NCBI GenBank assembly: GCA_903929845.1
Contig: CAIYWF010000126.1
Span: 1-5,138 of the forward strand
Direction of reading: 5' to 3'
DNA from: an uncultured Chlorobiaceae bacterium
GTDB taxonomy: Bacteria; Bacteroidota; Chlorobiia; Chlorobiales; Chlorobiaceae
DNA length: 5,138 nucleotides
The translations under genes and the position numbers were made by a program. The notes under the pieces were generated by a model. It worked only from the letters and a program-made list of their open reading frames with translations, was not told where the DNA came from and made no database searches. Below are positions 1 through 5,138 of this stretch, in pieces (the first letter of the stretch is position 1; every line of letters starts with the position of its first letter).

Positions 1-62
1 ATCATTCCTTTTTGAAGAGTTATGAAATGATGAAAGATAACAGGCTTTTTCAAATCGATCAC
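1..62 (-). CDS. Start of an unidentified gene, possibly a transposase (partial, 5' end only)
   Basis: An open frame starts with GTG at 62-60 on the minus strand and runs 20 codons to the window edge without a stop, reading MIDLKKPVIFHHFITLQKGM when the GTG is taken as Met. A good Shine-Dalgarno sequence, AAGGAG (minus strand, about positions 74-79), lies 11 bases upstream, slightly far but usable. The product is not recognised. If the IS-end reading of 1-137 is right, this would be the N-terminus of its transposase; otherwise it is the next gene of the minus-strand cluster. Twenty codons are too few for a firm call, and the start could also be an in-frame TTG or ATG further on. Confidence 0.28.
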   Translation of the reverse strand, partial: MIDLKKPVIFHHFITLQKGM

Positions 63-137
63 GGTTACAAAAGCTCCTTAAATCGTTATATTAATTAATT
101 TTAAATGGTGTTAACTTTTTCAACAACCGGACACCAG
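1..137 (-). mobile_element. Probable end of an insertion sequence (partial)
   Basis: Read on the minus strand, position 137 begins CTGGTGTCCGGTTGTTG, which resembles the terminal inverted repeats of some IS4-related elements (GTGTCCGGTT-type ends, from memory). It is followed by about 75 bases of AT-rich leader, a Shine-Dalgarno sequence and an open frame running out of the window, which is the usual layout of an IS end and its transposase start. The DUF6602 reading frame coming from the right stops just inside this segment, as if interrupted by it. The other end of the element and any target duplication lie outside the window, so the identification rests on one end only. An ordinary intergenic region before another gene is the main alternative. 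Confidence 0.33.
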
Positions 138-782
138 TGAGCATTCACCATTATGGCTCGGCCTTAAATGTAAGCAACTGGTGTTTTCCCAGTATCGAAT
201 AAACTTATTTGGACCTAATGAAATATGATTGACAATGCCATTTGATTCTTGAAGAACGTCTTTTAATTGAATTGAAGAGAATGTTTTTTCATTGTACTCA
301 TACGAGAAGATGCCTACAAATTTTTTTTGAGGACTTATTTGGAATGACCTAAATTTTTGTAGTCTATCCAGCGTTTTAATGATGTTGTTCAGTGAGTTGT
401 TATTTTTTGGGTTTTTGCTGTAATTATATATCTTTGTTTTTACTTCTATAACTGCTCTTACAGGGCTATCAGTAAGAATGACAAAGTCTCCCTCTTTGAA
501 AATTACAGGTATCTTATTGTCGTAGATAATAATATCAAGCTGTGTAGAGATATTACTATCAGCGCCATAAATATTATCACTATTTCCTACTATAAAACCA
601 GTTCCTATATTCAGATTTGATGGTAAAAATGATTTTATTGTTTTAATTAAGATTGCTTCTTTAAAAGAACCATCTTCCCCCCAATTGGCATTTGCTATCA
701 AATCTCGTACTCTATCCTTTGTTATCAAGAGTTCTTGAGTTATTGATTCTTGGAATTTCTTGACGTTTTGCTCGATTGTCAT
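120..782 (-). CDS. DUF6602-type protein with PD-(D/E)xK nuclease-like core, probably 3'-truncated
   Basis: The 220-residue soluble protein has no signal peptide or membrane segment. Its pattern matches DUF6602 proteins: an N-terminal helix with NWGEDGSFKEAIL at 33-45, FLPSNLNIGTGFIV at 52-65, then QLDIIIYD at 81-88 and AVIEVKTK at 110-117. The Asp of the LDIIIYD strand (D83) followed by E113-x-K115 is the layout of a PD-(D/E)xK restriction-type nuclease core, so DNA cleavage is an inference from fold. NHISLGPNKFIRYWEN at 185-200 is also familiar from the family. Members I recall continue well past this point with a hydrophobic C-terminal part, whereas here the frame ends shortly after, in residues LVSGC encoded by the IS-like end at 137. 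Truncation is therefore likely. It starts 12 bases after the hsdS stop with no clear Shine-Dalgarno sequence, suggesting translational coupling. Sampled stretches have about 28-32% GC, far below hsdM. Confidence 0.72.
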   Translation of the reverse strand: MTIEQNVKKFQESITQELLITKDRVRDLIANANWGEDGSFKEAILIKTIKSFLPSNLNIGTGFIVGNSDNIYGADSNISTQLDIIIYDNKIPVIFKEGDFVILTDSPVRAVIEVKTKIYNYSKNPKNNNSLNNIIKTLDRLQKFRSFQISPQKKFVGIFSYEYNEKTFSSIQLKDVLQESNGIVNHISLGPNKFIRYWENTSCLHLRPSHNGECSLVSGC

Positions 783-794
783 AATTAGTGAAAT

Positions 795-2117
795 CTAAGG
801 TTTATCAGAAACGCAATATTTCCCTGTTATGAAATTTGCAATGAGGGCACTTCGGTACTCTTTGAGTCGTTCGATTGCTTCAGTGACTTGTGCTTTCTGA
901 CGATCTAGTGTCGCTGTTTTTTTCTCTATTTGTTCGGCTATGGCTTGCTGTTCTTCAAGTGGGGGAGTAGGAATCCTTACATTTTTAAGAGCTTCCAAGC
1001 TCAAATTTGGCTGGCCGCCTCCAGTGGACAGAGATATTAAGATTGGTTTTCGCATAAGAAGCCAATAATAAAAAAATCGGGGTTGAAATGTGGTTGGTTG
1101 TGCAAATACACAGCAGGCTTGATTTACGGTGGCATCAACTCCCAAGATTCCCAGCCGTCCGATAGTGGCACCATACATCGCAATTACAATACTTCCTGCT
1201 GGATAGATTTTCAGCGCAGAATGGGATTGAAAAGCATCAATAGATATCTTTTGAGAAGTATTTTCAATGACAGTTTCGCGGAGTTCTGATGTTGTTACCC
1301 ATGGAATGTTGCCATCGTAAAAATCAGAATTATCACTTTTAGGGGTAGTCCCGCTACCGATGGCATTAAATCCATGCGTAACCTTCCAGATTACCCAATG
1401 TTTTGGGATCTCCCCAATCCACTCTACTCCAGACTCTTTCATTGCTGCTGACGGGTTGAGGCCTTTGGTGACAGCTTGGGTGATGAGGGCGGTGCGCTTT
1501 TCGTCGAGCTTTTTGAGCAGATCCTCTTTTTTTGTAATCAGTTCGTCTATTTCTGCTGTTTTCCGGTCAAGGAAGCTTGCAATGGCTTGCTGTTCTTCGA
1601 GCGGGGGAAGGGGTAATTCAAGGGCTGCAAGTTTTTCACCCGTCAAATGTGCTATCGTTGCTTTATTGCACAAAATGTCAAACCATTGTGCGTTTGAGAC
1701 GTGTTGCATGAAGTACTGAAGATACTTGACACATGTTTTTTCTTTTGCCCGAACACGGTGAAGAGCATTTTGGATAATGCATACATCCATTGTTTCGACC
1801 AATAGTGCCGATCGCCCGACTTCGCCACCTTCACAGATCAGCAGATCACCTTGTTGTACCGAGAATTTTTCTATCTCCCGTTCCGTTGCCCACATGGTTG
1901 GGAGATCATCATGATTTATCTGGTTCCACTGAACATGTTGAGCTTTCAGGTATTTGATTTCAACATCTGATTCAGTTTTCGATTCAGGTTGAAGCATTTT
2001 TCCGAGTTGTACGTCGTAGTAAAACCTGATTTTCGTTACCTTCCAATGCCCCGGAATCTCCCCGATCCACTCCACCCCGGAATCCCTGTACTCCGGATAT
2101 CTCTGATAGCGGCTCAT
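795..2117 (-). CDS. hsdS: Type I restriction-modification specificity subunit HsdS
   Basis: The 440-residue protein is the DNA-sequence-reading subunit of a type I restriction-modification complex; it recruits HsdM to a bipartite asymmetric target. Two target recognition domains are visible, at about 27-170 and 243-383, each opened by a conserved block (SGVEWIGEIPGHW at 13-25; SGVEWIGEIPKHW at 229-241) and closed by PLEEQQAIA (172-180 and 386-394). Helical conserved regions at about 174-226 and 388-430 act as spacers that set the gap between the two half sites and contact HsdM. TRD2 carries GSGTTPKSDNSDFYDGNIPWVTTSEL (key positions G254 to L279), typical of HsdS. Length is normal. The ATG overlaps the hsdM stop in an ATGA arrangement, indicating coupled translation; no separate promoter is seen. 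The recognised sequence cannot be read from the protein. Confidence 0.96.
   Translation of the reverse strand: MSRYQRYPEYRDSGVEWIGEIPGHWKVTKIRFYYDVQLGKMLQPESKTESDVEIKYLKAQHVQWNQINHDDLPTMWATEREIEKFSVQQGDLLICEGGEVGRSALLVETMDVCIIQNALHRVRAKEKTCVKYLQYFMQHVSNAQWFDILCNKATIAHLTGEKLAALELPLPPLEEQQAIASFLDRKTAEIDELITKKEDLLKKLDEKRTALITQAVTKGLNPSAAMKESGVEWIGEIPKHWVIWKVTHGFNAIGSGTTPKSDNSDFYDGNIPWVTTSELRETVIENTSQKISIDAFQSHSALKIYPAGSIVIAMYGATIGRLGILGVDATVNQACCVFAQPTTFQPRFFYYWLLMRKPILISLSTGGGQPNLSLEALKNVRIPTPPLEEQQAIAEQIEKKTATLDRQKAQVTEAIERLKEYRSALIANFITGKYCVSDKP
903..974 (-). repeat. hsdS internal repeat B, copy 2 (after TRD2)
   Basis: It encodes residues 382-405 with PPLEEQQAIA, the second copy of the block at 1545-1616. 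Both copies of repeats A and B are about 645 bases apart, so the gene is built of two homologous halves and could recombine between them. Confidence 0.85.
1395..1439 (-). repeat. hsdS internal repeat A, copy 2 (before TRD2)
   Basis: It encodes residues 227-241 (KESGVEWIGEIPKHW), the second copy of the block at 2043-2087. Eleven residues in a row, SGVEWIGEIP plus the flanking pattern and HW, are shared apart from one substitution (G to K) and the first residues. It opens TRD2. Confidence 0.85.
1545..1616 (-). repeat. hsdS internal repeat B, copy 1 (after TRD1)
   Basis: It encodes residues 168-191, including PPLEEQQAIA and the start of the coiled-coil spacer. A stretch of 17 bases, 1582-1598, is identical to 940-956 in the second copy. 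It closes TRD1. Confidence 0.85.
2043..2087 (-). repeat. hsdS internal repeat A, copy 1 (before TRD1)
   Basis: This stretch encodes residues 11-25 of HsdS (RDSGVEWIGEIPGHW). It is a direct repeat of 1395-1439, 648 bases away and in the same frame, and marks the upstream border of the first target recognition domain. Confidence 0.85.
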
Positions 2118-4315
2118 TCAACAACCTCCCTGAGCAGGTTGAGGATGCTGGTTTCGAGTGCTTTGATGTCGCTCTCAATCTCTTCGAGCGGGCGCGGCGG
2201 TTTGTAGATGTAGAAGTGTCGGTTGAGGGGAATCTCGTAACCGACTTTTGTTTTGGTGTGGTCTATCCAGGCATCGCTGACGTGTGGCAGAACCTCTCTC
2301 TGGAGATACGCTTCGCAGTGGATCTGCACCAGTTTGAGGAGCTTGCTGTTATCGGCATCTTTTTCGTAGCCGATTGGCAGAGGAAGAAAGGTGCTGTCAG
2401 GCAGCGGGAGCAGTTCGGTGTCGCGCAGTTCGGGATCGGGTTCAGGGCTGCCTTTGCTGTCGCGGCAGATCTCTGCTGTTTCGTCGCGCTGGCTGAGTGC
2501 GTTGAGAATCGCTTTTTTCAGCGGCGCATCAATTTTTATATCGACTTTTTTCAGTGCTGCATAGAGTGCTTTTATAAAGGCAGCGCGGTTGCGGTAGAGT
2601 GTGTCACTCTTCATGCCGTGCAGGGCTTCAAGCAGAGCCTGTTGCATGGTTTTGCCGCTTCTGAAATCCTCTGCCTGTGCATCAATCGACCTCTTTTTAC
2701 TCAGTATCAGGCTCTGGAATGCGGTTTCGTTTGTAAGGCGTTCAATGCGTTCCTGGCTTGCCTGAAAGTTGAGGCGGAGGGGGCGCTCAATGGTCATTTT
2801 GAGGTAGCCGAAGTCGAAGTTTCGGAATATTTTTGAGGTTATGGGCTTCGCTTCACTGCCGTTGTTCCCTGTCGTGCATTGGGCGTTCTGGCGGAAGTTG
2901 CCGTAGAGACGAACCAGTTCGCTGATATGCTCATCGGAGAGCTCGTTGCGCTTGTTGCCCATGCTCTTTTTCATCTTGCGGAAGAGGCGGGTTCCGTCGA
3001 TGAGCTGTACATACCCTTTGCGCTCGTTTGGCTTTTTGTTGGTGACAATCCATAGGTAGGTGTAGATGCCGGTGTTGTAGAACATCTGGTCGGGGAGGGC
3101 GATGACGGCATCGAGCCAGTCGTTTTCGATGATCCAGCGCCGGATGTTGCTCTCGCCGCTTCCTGCGTCGCCGGTGAAGAGGGGGGAGCCGTTGAAGACA
3201 ATGGCGATGCGCGATCCGTCGCCTCCGCTGGAGGGTGAGGGGTGGAATTTGGAGATCATGTGTTGCAAAAAGAGCAGCGAGCCGTCGTTGATGCGCGGCA
3301 CCCCCGCTCCGAATCGTCCGCTGAACCCCTGGGCTGCTTCATCATCCACAAAACTTTTTTCCGGTTTCCACTCCACACCAAAAGGGGGGTTGGAGAGCAT
3401 GAAGTGAAACTGTTTGTCGGGGTGGCCATCCTGCGGTAAAAAGTTATAAGCCCGGCTTTTTGCATCCTTGATGCCGAGGGTATCGCCATAGACAAGGTTG
3501 CTGATCTCTTCGTCCTTGATGAGCAGGTCGGAACAGCAGATGGCGTAGGATTCCGGGTTGTACTCCTGCCCGAAGAGTTCAATGTTGGCATCCCGGTTTT
3601 TGCGTTTGATGTACTCTTCGGCAACGGAGAGCATGCCACCGGTTCCGGCTGTCGGGTCGTAGATGGAGCTATATTTTCCGGCCTTGAAGACCTCATCTTC
3701 GTAGACAAACATCAGTTCAACCATGAGCCGGATAACTTCGCGAGGGGTAAAGTGGTCTCCAGCCTCCTCGTTGGCCTGTTCGTTAAATTTTCGTACCAGC
3801 TCCTCAAAGAGGTAGCCCATCTGGAGGTTTGAGAGTTTGGCCGGGGAGAGATCGATTTCTGAGCTGCAAAACTCTTTGACAATGAGGAAGAGGCGGTTGC
3901 TGTCGTCAAGTTTTTCAATCTCCTTTTCAAACTCGAATTTCTCGAAGATGTCGCGTACACGAGGCGAAAAGCCTCTGATGTAGGAGATGAGGTTGTCGGC
4001 AATATTGGGAGCATCCCCAAGCAGTTTCTGGAAGGTGAAGGGGCTGGTGTTGTAGAGCGCCTGTTTGCGGTTGCCGCCGTTGGCAACTCTTGAGAGGGCG
4101 GCTTCGAGCGCCGGGCCGGTCATTCCTTTGGCTTGTAGTCTTTTCAGTTCGGCAAGTACAGGTTCTTTGGTTGGTTCAAGCACCAGATCAAGGCGGCGGA
4201 GGATGGTCATGGGCAGCATGACGTGTCGGTACTGTGGCGGGCGGTATGGCCCCCTCAGCTTGTTGGCGATGTTCCAGATAAATCCTGCGAGATCTTGATG
4301 TGTGCTTGTGGTCAT
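2114..4315 (-). CDS. hsdM: Type I restriction-modification methyltransferase subunit HsdM
   Basis: The 733-residue protein is the modification subunit, transferring a methyl group from S-adenosylmethionine to N6 of adenine in the site chosen by HsdS. Residues 8-150 match the helical HsdM N-terminal domain. The catalytic domain spans about 165-470: GDHFTPREV at 186-194, the AdoMet-binding motif I DPTAGTGGML at 220-229, GQEYNPESYAIC at 249-260, and the catalytic motif IV NPPF at 309-312. IAIVFNGSPLFTG at 370-382 and LPDQMFYNTGI at 408-418 are also typical. The C-terminal part, about 500-733, is longer than in the E. coli enzyme (about 530 residues in total) and ends in a charged helix (EEIESDIKALETSILNLLRE). 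Long HsdM forms of this kind are known. No frameshift or lost motif is seen. The ATG at 4315 has a poor Shine-Dalgarno sequence but is well placed behind a promoter at 4364-4391. It overlaps hsdS by 4 bases. Sampled GC is about 62-65%. Confidence 0.96.
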   Translation of the reverse strand: MTTSTHQDLAGFIWNIANKLRGPYRPPQYRHVMLPMTILRRLDLVLEPTKEPVLAELKRLQAKGMTGPALEAALSRVANGGNRKQALYNTSPFTFQKLLGDAPNIADNLISYIRGFSPRVRDIFEKFEFEKEIEKLDDSNRLFLIVKEFCSSEIDLSPAKLSNLQMGYLFEELVRKFNEQANEEAGDHFTPREVIRLMVELMFVYEDEVFKAGKYSSIYDPTAGTGGMLSVAEEYIKRKNRDANIELFGQEYNPESYAICCSDLLIKDEEISNLVYGDTLGIKDAKSRAYNFLPQDGHPDKQFHFMLSNPPFGVEWKPEKSFVDDEAAQGFSGRFGAGVPRINDGSLLFLQHMISKFHPSPSSGGDGSRIAIVFNGSPLFTGDAGSGESNIRRWIIENDWLDAVIALPDQMFYNTGIYTYLWIVTNKKPNERKGYVQLIDGTRLFRKMKKSMGNKRNELSDEHISELVRLYGNFRQNAQCTTGNNGSEAKPITSKIFRNFDFGYLKMTIERPLRLNFQASQERIERLTNETAFQSLILSKKRSIDAQAEDFRSGKTMQQALLEALHGMKSDTLYRNRAAFIKALYAALKKVDIKIDAPLKKAILNALSQRDETAEICRDSKGSPEPDPELRDTELLPLPDSTFLPLPIGYEKDADNSKLLKLVQIHCEAYLQREVLPHVSDAWIDHTKTKVGYEIPLNRHFYIYKPPRPLEEIESDIKALETSILNLLREVVE
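3222..3234. repeat. REP-like short palindrome inside hsdM
   Basis: The plus strand reads CCTCC-GCT-GGAGG, a perfect 5-base stem with a 3-base loop, in a purine/pyrimidine-biased context of the kind found in REP-type repeats. It falls at HsdM residues 361-365 within HPSPSSGGDG (358-367), a Ser/Pro/Gly stretch that appears to be an extra loop compared with HsdM proteins I recall. The palindrome is directly visible; the REP origin is an inference and no second copy exists in the window. Confidence 0.3.
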
Positions 4316-4342
4316 GGGGCATCAGTAGTTATATCAGCAAAT

Positions 4343-4371
4343 TTGTCTTCTTCTGAAGTTGTTGTTATAAT
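4343..4371 (+). promoter_or_regulatory. Candidate sigma70 promoter of the toxin-antitoxin pair
   Basis: TTGTCT (4343-4348) and a consensus TATAAT (4366-4371) are separated by 17 bases, giving a start near 4378 and a leader of about 50 bases before the antitoxin ATG. A small palindrome, CTTCTGAAG at 4350-4358, lies in the spacer and could be part of an operator, since antitoxins commonly repress their own promoter; that role is not shown. Confidence 0.6.
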
Positions 4372-4391
4372 CAAAAAACGGTGTTGTGCAA
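4364..4391 (-). promoter_or_regulatory. Candidate sigma70 promoter of the hsdM-hsdS-DUF6602 operon
   Basis: On the minus strand TTGCAC (4391-4386) and TATAAC (4369-4364) are separated by 16 bases, placing transcription start near 4357, about 40 bases upstream of the hsdM ATG. Its -10 box overlaps that of the plus-strand promoter of the toxin-antitoxin pair. Confidence 0.55.
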
Positions 4392-4415
4392 TTTACAGTT
4401 AACTCTTCTTATAAC

Positions 4416-4421
4416 AGGGGG
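4416..4421 (+). promoter_or_regulatory. Ribosome binding site fixing the antitoxin start
   Basis: AGGGGG lies 6 bases before the ATG at 4428. It decides for this start over the in-frame GTG at 4386, which would add 14 residues but overlaps the -35 region of the opposing promoter and has no Shine-Dalgarno sequence. Confidence 0.75.
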
Positions 4422-4427
4422 TTTTTA

Positions 4428-4646
4428 ATGATTACGGCAAAAGATATTTACCTGCATGCTTTGGCTCTGAAACCTCAAGAGCAGGCGGTGCTTGTTGATA
4501 AACTGATTGCTCATCTTGCTGCACCCGATAAAACAATTGATGAGTTATGGACAACAGAATCGGAAAGCCGGATTAATGCTTATGAACAGGGGCAATTACA
4601 GTCAGTCTCGTTAGGAGAGGTTCTTGAAAAGTATAAGAATCTCTGA
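4428..4646 (+). CDS. Antitoxin of a type II toxin-antitoxin pair (addiction module component family)
   Basis: This 72-residue acidic protein matches the 'putative addiction module component' family (TIGR02574 / Unstab_antitox type): a helical N-terminal part with a Leu-rich block (EQAVLVDKLIAHL at 18-30), then the typical ELWTTESESRINAYEQGQ at 39-56 with Trp41, Arg48, Tyr52 and Gly55, and a VLEKYKNL end. Members are labile antitoxins that bind and neutralise ParE/RelE-fold toxins through the C-terminal part. Whether this one binds DNA cannot be seen; no ribbon-helix-helix or HTH signature is obvious. It lies 5 bases upstream of the toxin gene, so the two are almost certainly cotranscribed and translationally coupled. 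Length is normal for the family. Confidence 0.88.
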   Translation: MITAKDIYLHALALKPQEQAVLVDKLIAHLAAPDKTIDELWTTESESRINAYEQGQLQSVSLGEVLEKYKNL

Positions 4647-4651
4647 CAGCA

Positions 4652-4942
4652 ATGGATATTCGCTTGCTTGTGGTCGCCCAAAAAGAGCTTGATGATGCCA
4701 TTGATTATTATAACCATGAGCTTGCTGGTTTGGGCAAGGTGTTTCTTGTTGAAGCTCTTCATGCTCTTGATCGAATCATGAAGCATCCACAAGCATGGCA
4801 TCAATGTTCCCCGAGAATCAGGCGATGTCAGCTTCGTCGTTTTCCTTACGGGATTATTTATCAAATTAGAGAAACTGAGATTCTTGTTGTTGCTTTTGCT
4901 AATTCTCACAGAAACCCTTCATATTGGCAAGATCGTATTTGA
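4652..4942 (+). CDS. ParE/RelE-family toxin
   Basis: The 96-residue basic protein has the ParE/RelE order: a short first strand (DIRLLVVAQKELDDAIDYY, 2-20), a helical hairpin (about 11-45), KHPQAWHQCSP at 44-54, then strands RRCQLRRFPYGIIYQI at 57-72 and EILVVAFANSHRNPSYWQDRI at 76-96. The ending H86-R87-x-P89-x-Y91-W92-x-x-R95 is typical of the group that pairs with addiction-module antitoxins. Family members either cut ribosome-bound mRNA (RelE) or poison DNA gyrase (ParE); sequence alone does not decide which applies here. It is complete, with no frameshift. The start follows the antitoxin stop by 5 bases with only a weak Shine-Dalgarno sequence, so translation likely depends on the upstream gene, which keeps toxin below antitoxin. 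It converges on the partial minus-strand gene at the right edge. Confidence 0.9.
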   Translation: MDIRLLVVAQKELDDAIDYYNHELAGLGKVFLVEALHALDRIMKHPQAWHQCSPRIRRCQLRRFPYGIIYQIRETEILVVAFANSHRNPSYWQDRI

Positions 4943-4949
4943 TGCTTAT
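4939..4949. repeat. 11-base direct repeat, copy 1
   Basis: TTGATGCTTAT spans the toxin stop codon and recurs exactly at 5031-5041. No function is assigned. Confidence 0.3.
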
Positions 4950-5008
4950 TTGCATTCTTGTTTCGCAAGGGTGATATTCAATCTTCACATTACTAAGGGG
5001 CACAGTCA

Positions 5009-5138
5009 TTATAAAAATACCGTTTTAGGCTTGATGCTTATATCCCACCACTGTAGGTCTTTTGATCGCATCAGTCTTTTTTCAAGATTCTTTTTTTCTT
5101 TACCGCAGAGCTTTATACCCTTTTGGTATACCGTATCG
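5009..5138 (-). CDS. C-terminal end of a probable ISAzo13-type transposase (partial)
   Basis: The minus strand is open from the window edge (first full codon at 5137-5135) for 42 codons to a TAA at 5011-5009. The tail begins DTVYQKGIKLCGKE and ends WWDISIKPKTVFL. The pattern 'D..Y..GIK', a charged helix of about 20 residues, then 'W...I.P' matches what I recall of the C-termini of ISAzo13-like DDE transposases (Y-x-x-GIKV ... WNYTI-x-P). The match is family-level and from memory; the more common WNYTI is WWDISI here. The catalytic domain, if present, lies right of the window, so intact or decayed status is unknown. An open frame this long could arise by chance in AT-rich DNA, but the residue pattern argues against that. 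Confidence 0.45.
   Translation of the reverse strand, partial: DTVYQKGIKLCGKEKKNLEKRLMRSKDLQWWDISIKPKTVFL
5031..5041. repeat. 11-base direct repeat, copy 2
   Basis: TTGATGCTTAT is an exact copy of 4939-4949, inside the putative transposase tail. It may be coincidence in AT-rich sequence. Confidence 0.3.

Noticed and set aside
1360..1719. 119-codon plus-strand open frame
   Set aside because: It is antisense to the central region of hsdS, with Ser-rich low-complexity content.
2216..2836. 206-codon open frame on the plus strand
   Set aside because: It lies antisense to well-conserved hsdM, is Cys/Phe/Val-rich with no recognisable motif, and is a typical shadow of a GC-rich gene.
3256..4086. 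Two minus-strand open frames of 150 and 124 codons inside hsdM
   Set aside because: They are out of frame with intact hsdM motifs and show the Ser/Pro/Thr/Arg-rich composition of a shifted frame. They do not indicate a frameshift, since hsdM itself is continuous.
4386..4427. Upstream GTG start for the antitoxin
   Set aside because: It lacks a Shine-Dalgarno sequence, whereas ATG 4428 has AGGGGG at ideal spacing and gives the usual family N-terminus.
4580..4909. 109-codon minus-strand open frame across the toxin-antitoxin genes
   Set aside because: It is antisense to two genes with clear family matches and has no start context or motif of its own.
4950..4968. Possible terminator hairpin CTTG-TTTCG-CAAG after the toxin
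   Set aside because: The stem is only 4 bases and no T run follows on the plus strand.
5114..5132. Palindromes TATACC-CTTTT-GGTATA and GGTATACC
   Set aside because: They lie inside the putative transposase reading frame and are AT-rich and short; no regulatory or terminal-repeat role can be supported.

Overview
The window holds a type I restriction-modification locus on the minus strand, a small type II toxin-antitoxin pair on the plus strand that diverges from it, and probable insertion-sequence material at both edges. The organism cannot be fixed from the sequence. The mixed base composition, this long HsdM form and the 'putative addiction module' antitoxin would suit an environmental Gram-negative such as a green sulfur bacterium (Chlorobiaceae), but that is only a guess from general familiarity.

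Layout from left to right. Positions 1-137 look like the end of an insertion element: a terminal-repeat-like sequence, a Shine-Dalgarno sequence and the first 20 codons of a gene that leaves the window. Positions 120-782 (minus) encode a DUF6602-type protein with a PD-(D/E)xK-like nuclease core; its 3' end appears cut by the element. Positions 795-2117 (minus) are hsdS, with two target recognition domains and duplicated conserved regions. Positions 2114-4315 (minus) are hsdM, an N6-adenine methyltransferase with a long C-terminal extension. Positions 4316-4427 carry two divergent sigma70-like promoters whose -10 boxes overlap. Positions 4428-4942 (plus) hold the antitoxin and the ParE/RelE-like toxin. 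Positions 5009-5138 (minus) are an open C-terminal tail that resembles ISAzo13-type transposases.

How the genes fit together. hsdM, hsdS and the DUF6602 gene form one minus-strand operon: hsdM and hsdS overlap by 4 bases, and hsdS is followed after 12 bases by the DUF6602 gene. HsdM and HsdS together make a site-specific adenine methyltransferase. No HsdR translocase/nuclease gene is visible; it may lie left of the window, beyond the putative insertion element, or be absent. The DUF6602 gene is much more AT-rich than hsdM, and the variable parts of hsdS are more AT-rich than its conserved parts, as expected for a mosaic acquired defence locus. No RNA gene, CRISPR array or replication origin was seen.
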